A stretch of 64,000 bases of DNA. Origin: Oscillospiraceae bacterium (GTDB lineage Bacteria > Bacillota_A > Clostridia > Oscillospirales > WRJC01). How positions within the stretch are numbered: the stretch's first letter is position 1; each line of letters starts with the position of its first letter. The notes below the pieces were generated by a model, which saw nothing but the letters and a program-made list of their open reading frames with translations, did no database searches and had not been told where the DNA came from. The translations under genes were made by a program, and so were the position numbers. This document shows positions 44,939-53,152 of this stretch, piece by piece. The DNA is taken from NCBI GenBank assembly GCA_009782405.1, contig WRJC01000009.1, positions 23,655 to 87,654 of the forward strand, in the 5' to 3' direction.

Positions 44939-47410
44939 ATGGAAATGGAAATCATAAAAGTCGCGGTGAGGACCGCGGTGGAACTCATATTAAAAAACGG
45001 GGACATAAATTCCGCCGCCGCCGAGGCGAACATATTCGACATTGCGGGCAACACCGCCGCCGTCCTGGGCGGCAAGGCGCACAGGAAAATCCAGAAAGCC
45101 AAATTCGAGGGCTATAAAAGCGAGGTATACTTAAATTCCGAATTCGGCTTTCCGGAGCAGGGTTTCGCAATAAACCTCGGCGGCAGGGCCGACGGCGTTT
45201 TCACCGACGACACGGGGGCGCCTTGCATCGACGAGATAAAAAGCGCCTTCACCCCCTTTGAATTTATCGACGGCGAAAATATGATCCATTGGGGCCAGGC
45301 GATGTGCTACGCGTATATGTACGTCAAAAATAACAACGAAGGCGAAGCGGAAGAGGGAAAGGAAAAACCGGAAAAAATATACAGCATAAATGCGCAGCTG
45401 ACGTATTTCCAGCTGGAAACCGAGGAGATGAAGGCGTACAAAAAATCGTTTGACTTCGAATTTCTCGAAGCGTTCGTCAAAGATTTGATGGAAAAATACG
45501 CCGTTTGGATAAAAATGGACAGGGATTGGAAAGCCCTGCGAAACGCCTCGGTGGAGAAGCTCGCTTTCCCCTTTGAAAAGTACCGCCCGGGCCAGCGGGA
45601 GCTCGCCGCTTCGGTTTACCGTACCGTAATCGCCGAAAAAAAGCTGTTTGTCAGCGCGCCGACGGGCATCGGCAAAACCATATCCACGATATTTCCCGCG
45701 ATAAAGTCGATGGGCAAATCCAACACCGACAAGATTTTTTACCTCACCGCGAGGACCACGACCCGGGCGGTGGCATATGAAGCCATATCCATGATGCAGG
45801 AAAAGGGCCTCAGGTTCAAAACGGTGGCAGTGACCGCCAAGGACAAAATATGCTTCGTGGCGGGCAGGGGGGGAGCGCGCATTTGCAACCCCGAAAACTG
45901 CGAATACGCCAAAGGGCATTTCGACAGGGTGAACGGGGCGGTCATGGACGCATTTGAAAATAACGACGCGATCACGAGGGAGGCAATAGAAGAGTGCGCC
46001 GAAAGGCGCCGGGTCTGCCCTTATGAGCTTTCGCTGGATTTGTCGGTTTACGCCGATGCGGTGATATGCGACTACAACTATGTTTTCGACCCGGCGGTGT
46101 ACCTTCGAAGGTTCTTTTCAAACAACTTTGACAAAAACTACGTTTTTTTGATCGACGAGGCGCACAACCTCGTGGACAGGGCGAGGGAGATGTATTCGGC
46201 GGAAATACGGAAATCCAGGTTTTCCGCCATAAAAAAATCGAAGATCATCGGCAGGCAGCACAAAGCCTTGAAGAAGTGCGTGAGCGATATAAACAAATGC
46301 CTGCTGGAGTACAAGAAACGCTGCGTGGGCGAGGAGAACAGCCACAAAAACTATATAGCGCAAAAAGAGCACGACGAAAATTTCGCCGCGCTGCTGCTTG
46401 GTTTCCGCATCGAGGTGGAGCGGTATTTCCAGATAAACAAGGATGTGGCCGCCGCTTCCCCCCCCGAGGAAAAAGAGCAGTACCTCGAGCTGCTGCAAGG
46501 ATATTTCGACGCTCTCGCCTATCTGTCGGCCTTGAACCTGTACGACGAGCGCTATGTCACCTACATATCCGCCGAGGGGGCGGATCTCACAGTCAGGCTT
46601 TTTTGCCTCGACCCCTCGTTTCTCATCGGAGAGGCCACGAAGCGCGCGAAATCCGCGATCATATTCTCCGCCACGCTTTCTCCGCTTTCGTACTACAGGG
46701 AAATTTTGGGCGGCGGCGACGAAGATTTGGAGCAGAGCCTGCCTTCGCCGTTCGATCCCGCCAATCTGTGCCTTGTGGTGGGGGCGAACATAAACACGAA
46801 ATACAAAGAGCGCGAGCATAGCTACGGCGAAGTGGCGGAGTACATAAACGTAACGGCGAAAAAAGGGGGAAACTACATGGCGTTTTTCCCGTCGTACGAA
46901 TATATGAAAAATGTATACGAGATATTTGCGGAAACTTACCCCGAAACCCCTTCGATCATCCAGACTTCGGGCATGAGCGACGAGCAGCGGGAGATTTTTT
47001 TGGACAGTTTCCAAGCGGGCGAAAGCAAAAAAAACAAGATTTTGGTGGGGTTTTGCGTGATGGGGGGCGTTTTTTCGGAAGGCATAGACCTTGCGGGGGA
47101 CCGATTGAGCGGGGCGGTCATCGTGGGGGTGGGGCTACCCAAGCTTTCCTCCGAGCGGGATGTGATAAAGAAATATTTCGACGGCAAAAACGGGCTTGGC
47201 TATGAATACGGATATATGTACCCCGGCATGAGCAAAGTGCTTCAGGCGGCGGGCAGGGTGATCCGCAGCGAGACCGACAGGGGCATAGTGCTGCTTCTCG
47301 ACGAGCGTTTCAATTACAGCTACTACAAAAAGCTTTTTCCGCCGCACTGGAAACATTGCAAGACCGTCAGGAACCCCGCACAGCTGAAAAAGATAATAAA
47401 CAATTTTTGA
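44939..47410 (+). CDS. PD-(D/E)XK nuclease fused to a DinG/XPD-type iron-sulfur helicase
   Basis: An 823-residue protein. The N-terminal ~190 residues look like a Cas4/RecB-type nuclease: GGRADGVF, then CIDEIKS supply the Asp and Asp/Glu-x-Lys. The rest is a superfamily 2 helicase with Walker A APTGIGKT, a cysteine cluster between motifs Ia and II (Cys in DKICFV, CNPENCEYA and VCPYELS) for a 4Fe-4S site, the box DEAH, and C-terminal motifs ending GRVIRSETDRGIVLLLDER. It probably acts on 5'-tailed DNA in repair. The ribosome site is weak (AAGGATATTTT). It stands alone between the transport locus and a small membrane protein. Confidence 0.85.
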   Translation: MEMEIIKVAVRTAVELILKNGDINSAAAEANIFDIAGNTAAVLGGKAHRKIQKAKFEGYKSEVYLNSEFGFPEQGFAINLGGRADGVFTDDTGAPCIDEIKSAFTPFEFIDGENMIHWGQAMCYAYMYVKNNNEGEAEEGKEKPEKIYSINAQLTYFQLETEEMKAYKKSFDFEFLEAFVKDLMEKYAVWIKMDRDWKALRNASVEKLAFPFEKYRPGQRELAASVYRTVIAEKKLFVSAPTGIGKTISTIFPAIKSMGKSNTDKIFYLTARTTTRAVAYEAISMMQEKGLRFKTVAVTAKDKICFVAGRGGARICNPENCEYAKGHFDRVNGAVMDAFENNDAITREAIEECAERRRVCPYELSLDLSVYADAVICDYNYVFDPAVYLRRFFSNNFDKNYVFLIDEAHNLVDRAREMYSAEIRKSRFSAIKKSKIIGRQHKALKKCVSDINKCLLEYKKRCVGEENSHKNYIAQKEHDENFAALLLGFRIEVERYFQINKDVAAASPPEEKEQYLELLQGYFDALAYLSALNLYDERYVTYISAEGADLTVRLFCLDPSFLIGEATKRAKSAIIFSATLSPLSYYREILGGGDEDLEQSLPSPFDPANLCLVVGANINTKYKEREHSYGEVAEYINVTAKKGGNYMAFFPSYEYMKNVYEIFAETYPETPSIIQTSGMSDEQREIFLDSFQAGESKKNKILVGFCVMGGVFSEGIDLAGDRLSGAVIVGVGLPKLSSERDVIKKYFDGKNGLGYEYGYMYPGMSKVLQAAGRVIRSETDRGIVLLLDERFNYSYYKKLFPPHWKHCKTVRNPAQLKKIINNF

Positions 47411-47427
47411 AAAGGAGGAAAATTCAT

Positions 47428-48066
47428 ATGAAAATATACGAATTGCGCGAACAGGGTTTTTCCGTGCAGGAAAAAATAGCGAATAGAAAAATAAAATTCA
47501 TGGTGACTTTCTTTTGGGTATTGTTTACAGTCTTGCTGATTGCCGGGACATTTCTTTTGATGCTGGCAGTTGTGGGGTACAGCCCGCCGGAAGGCGCCGA
47601 AGCATCTCCGATGGAAGCATATGCGGATCCTTCCATGACGCCGTTCTATATGGCCGAAATAATATTTTGCCTGATTGCGTACTGTCTATTGAAAGTCGCG
47701 ATGACAATTGTGTTCTGCTCGGACAAAAAGAACAGCATATCGCTGAAAGTGCACGAGGAAAAAGGGCTGCCGATGTGCTTTTGCAGGGAAGCGCTGACAA
47801 CATGGCAGACAATTTTGATTTATTTGGTGCCGATGATACTCATATACATCCCGATGTTTTTGATTTGTTTCATGCTCAACGGGGGATTTGTGGACGGCGG
47901 GTTCATGTTCATGCTTTTTTTCATGGAATTCTTCTTCGCTTTCGACTTGGCGCTTGTCGCATATGTCCTGGCGCTGAAAATAAAGGGCAATATAAACTAC
48001 ATCGCCGTAAACGACCATGTCTACGATTTGACTTTGTTCAAAAAAACGTATATACGCGCAAAATGA
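47428..48066 (+). CDS. Small multi-pass membrane protein of unknown function
   Basis: A 212-residue protein with four predicted membrane segments (about residues 20-48, 70-95, 122-146 and 150-180) and short basic ends. I do not recognise the family. The ATG at 47428 follows AAAGGAGG with good spacing; an in-frame ATG at 47356 lies inside the helicase gene and is rejected. It follows the helicase stop by 17 bases and may be co-transcribed. The cysteines between segments 2 and 3 (FCSD, MCFC) are notable, but no function is assigned. Confidence 0.75.
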   Translation: MKIYELREQGFSVQEKIANRKIKFMVTFFWVLFTVLLIAGTFLLMLAVVGYSPPEGAEASPMEAYADPSMTPFYMAEIIFCLIAYCLLKVAMTIVFCSDKKNSISLKVHEEKGLPMCFCREALTTWQTILIYLVPMILIYIPMFLICFMLNGGFVDGGFMFMLFFMEFFFAFDLALVAYVLALKIKGNINYIAVNDHVYDLTLFKKTYIRAK

Positions 48067-48079
48067 CGGCTCATTTTTT
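48060..48079 (+). terminator. Weak terminator between convergent genes
   Basis: AAAATGA (48060-48066), a CGGC tetraloop and TCATTTT (48071-48077) are followed by TTC and TTT. The stem is A/T-rich and overlaps the stop codon of the membrane protein gene. It is the only termination signal seen between it and lplA. Confidence 0.45.
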
Positions 48080-48084
48080 CTTTG

Positions 48085-49113
48085 TCAGATGAAAACCGAA
48101 AACAGCTTTTCGGCGTCGCAGCCCTTTATGAATTTGCCTATGTCCGCTCCGATATTTTCGATTTTTTCTTTTATGAGGGCGAAATCGTGGGGCAAGCCGT
48201 CGAAATGCTTTTCCAGTTCCTGTATTTCGTCTTCGCCGAAAAAATCCCCGCATATTTTCGTGCCGTTTATTTTGGAATCCAAAACGTTGAAACGCACCTC
48301 GACCGTCCCGAATCCAAAACGCTTCTTGTTTTCAAAGGAATATTTCAGGTTCGCGCCGTATATGAATTCGCTTGTTTTGTAGCGGCTGCCGGCCAAAAAA
48401 TCGATGTTTTTTTTGTCTTGCCCGTCAAAACGGCGTATTTGGCAATTGTTTTTTTGGATGAAATAGCCCTCCAAATAATCGAAAAAACCGTCCGCGCCCA
48501 TTTTAACGCTTTCCGGAAGGTGGCATGCCACGTTGGTGACGCGGCTTTTGACGGACTTCACGTTCTTGCTTTTTATTTTTTCCTCGTCGGCGTTCAAAAC
48601 TTCCGAAAGTTTCGACATGTCGGCGTCAAACAGAATCGTCCCGTGATGGAGCACTTTTTTTTGCCCCGCTTTGTTTTTGTGCACATACTGCGCATTTCCC
48701 GAAAACTTCATGTCCCCTATCAGCAGGTCGTTGCGCCCGGCGAGCTTCGCATCCACGCCGAGGCTTCGGAGGGCGCCTATTACGGGTTTTGTGAAATATT
48801 CGAAGTTGAGGATTTTTTCTTCGTTCTCCCCTTGTGAAACGACCGAAAAATGCGAGAAGTTTATATTTCCCATGTCGTGGTAGACGCACCCGCCGCCGCT
48901 CAGCCGCCTCACCACTTTTATGCCGTTTTTTTCGGCATAGGCCAAATTTATTTCGGCGTATGCGTTCTGGTTTTTCCCCAAGTAGACGCAAGGCGCATTC
49001 CGCCAAAGCATGAATATGTCTTCCTGCCCGGCCCCGTTGAAATTTTCGAGGATATATTCCTCGGAGGCGGTGTTGAAATACGGGTCGCGCGAATCGTTTT
49101 TTATGTAAATCAT
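48085..49113 (-). CDS. lplA: Lipoate-protein ligase A
   Basis: A 342-residue LplA that activates free lipoate with ATP and attaches it to lipoyl domains. The N-terminal catalytic domain shows MLWRNAPCVYLGKNQNAYAE, RRLSGGGCVYHDMGNINFSH (the lipoyl-AMP loop) and the conserved Lys region NKAGQKKVLHHGTILFD. A C-terminal accessory domain (~250-342) is present. A GGGGAAAAA site precedes the ATG. It lies 9 bases after mnmA in a minus-strand operon. No lipoylated complex is encoded nearby. Confidence 0.93.
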   Translation of the reverse strand: MIYIKNDSRDPYFNTASEEYILENFNGAGQEDIFMLWRNAPCVYLGKNQNAYAEINLAYAEKNGIKVVRRLSGGGCVYHDMGNINFSHFSVVSQGENEEKILNFEYFTKPVIGALRSLGVDAKLAGRNDLLIGDMKFSGNAQYVHKNKAGQKKVLHHGTILFDADMSKLSEVLNADEEKIKSKNVKSVKSRVTNVACHLPESVKMGADGFFDYLEGYFIQKNNCQIRRFDGQDKKNIDFLAGSRYKTSEFIYGANLKYSFENKKRFGFGTVEVRFNVLDSKINGTKICGDFFGEDEIQELEKHFDGLPHDFALIKEKIENIGADIGKFIKGCDAEKLFSVFI

Positions 49114-49122
49114 TTTTTCCCC

Positions 49123-50154
49123 CTATACAATCGTGCCGCCGCCGACCACGGCGTCGCCGTCGTAGAGCACTGCCGCTTGGCCTTTCGTTATCGCGCGCTG
49201 GGGCTTGTCGAACTCGACATGCACTACCCCTTTGGAAACCTGCTCCGCCGTGGCCCATTGTTCTTTTTGCCCATAGCGCGTTTTCGCCCTGATGCGCATG
49301 GGGGATGTTTTTTCGCGTGCGATCCAGTTGAAATCGGCCGCATCGAGCGATTTTGTGAACAGGTTTTCGTTTTCGCAAAGGGTTATGGTGTTGTTTTCGG
49401 CGTTTTTGGATCGCACATACATCGGTTTGGCCAGCGCGAGCCCCAAACCTTTTCTCTGGCCTATCGTGTAGCGGATCATTCCTTTGTGCCTGCCGAGCAC
49501 ATTGCCGAAAAGATCGGCGAAATCGCCCCCTTCATATGTTTTGCCCGTATATCGCTCGATGAAGCCCGCATAATCGCCGTCGGGCACGAAACATATGTCC
49601 TGGCTTTCCTTTTTTTCCGCATTGGCGAAACCTTGGCTTGCCGCTATGGCCCGAACTTCATGCTTGTGTAGCCCGCCGAGCGGGAAAATTGCGCGCTTCA
49701 GCTGTTCCTGCGTCATGAAATACAGCACATAGCTTTGATCCTTGGCGCAGTCGGCCGCTTTTTTGAGGATATGGCGCCCGCTTGCCCCGTCGCGTTCGAT
49801 TTGGGCGTAATGCCCGGTGGCGACCCGTTCTATGTTTTGCCTTGTGGCCCAGCCAAAAAGCTTTTTGAATTTTATTTCGCGGTTGCAGTCGATGCACGGG
49901 TTTGGCGTCGCGCCGTTTATGTATGCTTCGACAAAACGCCCGATGACTTCTTTCTGAAAATCGGCGGAAAAATCAACGGCAAAAAACGGAATGCCGAGAC
50001 TCTCCGCCACTCTTTGGGCGTCGTCGGACTCATCGGTTTCGTGATGAAGCTTCATTGTGGCTCCGATGCACTCAAAGCCCCGCTGTTTCATCAAATATGC
50101 CGCCACTGAACTGTCCACGCCCCCGCTCATGGCTATCAAGGCTTTGTCGCCCAT
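49123..50154 (-). CDS. mnmA: tRNA-specific 2-thiouridylase MnmA
   Basis: A 343-residue MnmA that thiolates U34 of Lys, Glu and Gln tRNAs. P-loop SGGVDSS for ATP, the catalytic Cys in TPNPCIDCNR and the second Cys in SQDICFV are present, followed by the beta-barrel domains that bind tRNA. Two in-frame ATGs exist; GGGGAG lies 3 bases before the one at 50160 and 9 before the one at 50154, so 50154 is preferred. The gene sits between a NYN-domain gene and lplA. Confidence 0.95.
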   Translation of the reverse strand: MGDKALIAMSGGVDSSVAAYLMKQRGFECIGATMKLHHETDESDDAQRVAESLGIPFFAVDFSADFQKEVIGRFVEAYINGATPNPCIDCNREIKFKKLFGWATRQNIERVATGHYAQIERDGASGRHILKKAADCAKDQSYVLYFMTQEQLKRAIFPLGGLHKHEVRAIAASQGFANAEKKESQDICFVPDGDYAGFIERYTGKTYEGGDFADLFGNVLGRHKGMIRYTIGQRKGLGLALAKPMYVRSKNAENNTITLCENENLFTKSLDAADFNWIAREKTSPMRIRAKTRYGQKEQWATAEQVSKGVVHVEFDKPQRAITKGQAAVLYDGDAVVGGGTIV

Positions 50155-50173
50155 AAGCATACACTCCCCGCAA

Positions 50174-50968
50174 TCATTTTAGTTTGAAGCACAAATCGGT
50201 GCTGTTGCGTTTTGTCTCGAACAGGTCGAGCGATTCTATGAACTGCAAAAATTTGCTGTGCCCGAAATTGCGCACGTCGAAATCGGGGAACTGCTTGGCG
50301 AGGAGATTTCCCAGCCTGGCGGCGTAGATCCAGCCGTCGTCGTCCGAATGGTCGTTTGTCAGGCGCTGCAGCTCCATTTTTATCCTGTCCAAGTGCGAGC
50401 CCGCTTTTTTTGCTTCCGCTTTCGATTTTGATTTGCCCGCTCCCGTTTTGGCCTTTTTCGCGCCGCTTTTTTCGATCTCGGCTGCGGGTTCCTTTGTTTC
50501 GGCCGCTTCTTCTTCGGCGATTTTTTTCCCCGTTGCGTACAATATGTCGAGATACGAAAACTTGTTGCAGGCGGATATGAACGAGCGCGGCGTTTTTTGC
50601 TCGCCCATTCCCAATACGTACATTTCAGATTCCCTCAGGCGCGCGGCGAGCCGGGTGAAGTCGCTGTCGGAGGACACTATGCAAAACCCGTTGATAGTTT
50701 CCGAAGACAGCAAATCCATCGCGTCGATGATCAGCGAGCTGTCCGTGGAATTTTTTCCGCTCGCGTTGCTGTATTGCTGTATCGGCCGGATCGAATTGTC
50801 GAGGATGACTTCCCTCCACGAAGCCATGTTCGGTTTTGTCCAATCGCCGTATATCCGCTTGCATATCACATTTCCGAGCGCGTTAGCCTCGTTGAGTATG
50901 ACTTCCGTATATTTGTTTGAAATGTTTTCCGCATCGATCAACACGGCTATGCGCATTTCTTTTTCCAT
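50174..50968 (-). CDS. NYN-domain (LabA/DUF88-like) nuclease-fold protein with C-terminal LOTUS/OST-HTH domain
   Basis: A 264-residue protein. The N-terminal PIN-like NYN domain keeps the acidic residues typical of metal-dependent RNases: IAVLIDAENIS, TDSSLIIDAMDLL and IVSSDSDFTRLA. A Lys/Ala/Glu-rich linker (~155-190) joins a C-terminal OST-HTH/LOTUS domain (~193-264, LGNLLAKQFPDFDVRNFGHS) that usually binds RNA. The start is set at 50968 after GGGAG; a longer frame to 51166 lies over the tgt gene end. It sits inside a tRNA-modification operon, so an RNA-related role is likely. Substrate unknown. Confidence 0.88.
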   Translation of the reverse strand: MEKEMRIAVLIDAENISNKYTEVILNEANALGNVICKRIYGDWTKPNMASWREVILDNSIRPIQQYSNASGKNSTDSSLIIDAMDLLSSETINGFCIVSSDSDFTRLAARLRESEMYVLGMGEQKTPRSFISACNKFSYLDILYATGKKIAEEEAAETKEPAAEIEKSGAKKAKTGAGKSKSKAEAKKAGSHLDRIKMELQRLTNDHSDDDGWIYAARLGNLLAKQFPDFDVRNFGHSKFLQFIESLDLFETKRNSTDLCFKLK

Positions 50969-51003
50969 TTTTGAAATTCTCCCTTTTTCTGTTTTTTGTT
51001 TCT

Positions 51004-52113
51004 TTAATATTTTTTTGCGGCCTTGGCCCCGGCGGCGATTTCCATCAGCATGGCGTAGAATCTCAGGTTGTGAATTGTCGCCAAGCGGCAGGCGAGCGGG
51101 TCGCCGGTGGCGGCGAGGTGCCGCAGATAGGCGCGCGAATGGCGCTTGCAGCACAAACAGTCGCAAACCTGCGAGACGGGGCGCGAATCCCTGCGGTATT
51201 TGTCGTCTTCCATGTACAGGTAACTGTAAAAATCCCGGCTTTCTATGTCGATTTCATCGGCGGAGCGGTATTTTTCGCCGAATGCGTAAAGCCGGTTGTG
51301 GCGGGCTTCCCTCGTGGGGATCACGCAGTCAAACAAGTTGTAGCCCATCTTGCAGCAAGCCGCTATTTCTTCGGGCTTTCCTATGCCCATCGCGTATTTT
51401 GCCAGATGGCCGGGCATAAGCTCTGCGGTGTATTCCAGAATATCGCAAGAAAGCCTGTTTTGCCGATCCAGCGGCCAACCGCCGAAACCGAAACCGTCGA
51501 AGCCTATTTCAATCAGCGCGGAGGCGCATTCCTTTCGCAGCGTTTTGTCGCCGCCGCCCTGTATTACGGCGAATATGAGGGGGCGGAGCGGGATTTTTTT
51601 GCTTTTCAGGATGTTTTCGTATTCGTCTTTGCAGCGCCTCGCCCATTTTACCGTGACTTCGACCGATTTTTTGTTGATTTCCGCAGGGGCTTCCGGGCCC
51701 GTGCAGTAATCGAGGCACATCATGATGTCCGATTTGTATCCGAACTGCGCGCGCACGCACTTTTCAGGGGTCAATATGATCTTTTCGCCGGAATTTTCCG
51801 GCCGGAACACGATCCGGTCTTCCCGGATTTCGCCGAACTTTGGGTTTTCCCCAATCAGCGAAAAAACCTGGAAGCCTCCCGAATCGGTCAGAATCGGGCG
51901 GTTCCAATTCATGAATTTGTTGAGGCCGCCCAAACTTTTTATCGCCGACTGCCCGGGGTTCGACATCAGATGATAGGCATTTGCCACAATTCCGCCGATC
52001 CCGCAGCCTTCCAAATCAAAGGAATCCACGCTTTTTACCGTGCCCCTGGTGCCATCCGGGAAAAAAGCGGGGAGGCGCACCGTCCCATGGGGCAAATTTA
52101 TCTCGGTCACCAT
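51004..52113 (-). CDS. tgt: tRNA-guanine transglycosylase-like protein (TGT family, variant substrate loop)
   Basis: A 369-residue TGT-family protein. TGT swaps guanine 34 for preQ1 or queuine. The proton-handling Asp in TDSGGFQVFSL, the IQGG element and the nucleophile Asp in FDCVIPTREARHN are conserved, and the zinc motif CDCLCC with a downstream His is present. However, the usual GGLAVGE loop that recognises the base reads GGWPLDR. A divergent paralogue or another base is possible. It has its own promoter and a rather distant GGGGGAG ribosome site (13 bases). It leads tgt-NYN-mnmA-lplA. Confidence 0.85.
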   Translation of the reverse strand: MVTEINLPHGTVRLPAFFPDGTRGTVKSVDSFDLEGCGIGGIVANAYHLMSNPGQSAIKSLGGLNKFMNWNRPILTDSGGFQVFSLIGENPKFGEIREDRIVFRPENSGEKIILTPEKCVRAQFGYKSDIMMCLDYCTGPEAPAEINKKSVEVTVKWARRCKDEYENILKSKKIPLRPLIFAVIQGGGDKTLRKECASALIEIGFDGFGFGGWPLDRQNRLSCDILEYTAELMPGHLAKYAMGIGKPEEIAACCKMGYNLFDCVIPTREARHNRLYAFGEKYRSADEIDIESRDFYSYLYMEDDKYRRDSRPVSQVCDCLCCKRHSRAYLRHLAATGDPLACRLATIHNLRFYAMLMEIAAGAKAAKKY

Positions 52114-52156
52114 AAAATTTTATGAACTCCCCCAAGCATTTATTTCTTCTCTAATC

Positions 52157-52185
52157 ATTATACCAAAATATTTTTTGAAAGTCAA
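52157..52185 (-). promoter_or_regulatory. SigmaA promoter with extended -10 for the tgt operon
   Basis: On the minus strand: TTGACT (52185-52180), a 17-base spacer ending TTTTGG, and TATAAT (52162-52157). It is divergent from the next promoter; the two -35 boxes are 21 bases apart. Confidence 0.9.
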
Positions 52186-52206
52186 CGGAGTTTCTCTTTA
52201 TTTTTA

Positions 52207-52235
52207 TTGACAAATGGGCAAGATTGTGGTATATT
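52207..52235 (+). promoter_or_regulatory. SigmaA promoter with extended -10 for the MinD-like/hisS gene group
   Basis: TTGACA at 52207-52212, a 17-base spacer ending TTGTGG and TATATT at 52230-52235. Its position rules out the in-frame ATG at 52214 as the start of the downstream gene. Confidence 0.9.
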
Positions 52236-52297
52236 TATACTCGGGCAAGTGTTATCAAATTTATGTAAATTATATAGAAAGGCGGCGTTTTTGTCAA

Positions 52298-53131
52298 TTG
52301 GGCAAATCTATAATGATAACGTCTTTTAAGGGGGGCGTGGGGAAATCCACCGTCGCCGTAAATCTGGCCGCCGGGCTCGCTGCGGCCAGCCACAAAGTGC
52401 TCATAATCGACCTGGACTCCTCTTCCGGTTCCGTCGATTTGTTTATGGGCTGCGAGCACGACGCGCTGTATAATTTTTGCGACGTCGCTTTGGGGAAAGT
52501 CGACATAAAGGAAGCCGTGTACGAAAAGAAATCGGAGCGCAAAAACCAAAGCGGGGAAATGGCATTGCATTATTCGGTGGATGTCCTGAAATCCCCCCCG
52601 TTTTTCGAAATGGGAGAATTATTGGAATCGGCTGTCGGCGAATTCATCGGGGAAGCCAAAGAAACCTATGATTACATAATTTTCGACTGCCCCTCCGGGA
52701 AATTCGCGCTGTTCGAAGTCCTGGCAAAAAAAGCGGACTGCATATTCGTGGTGACCCTGCATTCCGCCGCCTCGATACGCTCTTCCGAAAAAATCGCGCT
52801 CTATCTTTCGCAGTGCGGCGTAAAGGGCGAAAACGTCAGGCTCGTGATAAACTGCTTCAACCCGAAAGGCGTGGCAAAAGGGGTGAATTTCGGCATTGTG
52901 GATATAATCGAGCGCTCCAAAATCAAGCTTGTCGGGCTTGTCGCGATAAACAACTGCATCCGCGATTTCCAGGAAATGGGAAAAACGGCCTATGACATGA
53001 GAAGCAAAAAAATCAGGGCGCCTTTCGAGGACATGATCGGGCGCATATTGGAAAACAACGTCATATTGGACAAAAAATACGACGGTTTCAGGACAGACGG
53101 CCTGTACTTTAAAAAAGAGAAGAAAACATGA
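52298..53131 (+). CDS. MinD/ParA-like ATPase
   Basis: A 277-residue deviant-Walker ATPase with KGGVGKST, IIDLDSSSGSVDL, and YIIFDCPSG for the second acidic motif. In MinD/ParA/FlhG proteins such ATPases position cell-division or polar complexes. It lacks the amphipathic C-terminal helix of true MinD and ends GLYFKKEKKT, so membrane cycling is doubtful. The start is TTG 52298 (AGAAAGGCGG about 13 bases upstream) or ATG 52313; the ATG at 52214 lies inside the promoter. The methylglyoxal-synthase-like gene follows after 21 bases. No minC or minE is seen. Confidence 0.8.
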   Translation: MGKSIMITSFKGGVGKSTVAVNLAAGLAAASHKVLIIDLDSSSGSVDLFMGCEHDALYNFCDVALGKVDIKEAVYEKKSERKNQSGEMALHYSVDVLKSPPFFEMGELLESAVGEFIGEAKETYDYIIFDCPSGKFALFEVLAKKADCIFVVTLHSAASIRSSEKIALYLSQCGVKGENVRLVINCFNPKGVAKGVNFGIVDIIERSKIKLVGLVAINNCIRDFQEMGKTAYDMRSKKIRAPFEDMIGRILENNVILDKKYDGFRTDGLYFKKEKKT

Positions 53132-53152
53132 AAAAATTGGAGTTGAGGGTGA

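Noticed and set aside
52214..52297. In-frame ATG start for the MinD-like gene at 52214
   Set aside because: It lies inside the spacer of a strong promoter, so it would not be transcribed; conserved sequence begins near the TTG at 52298.
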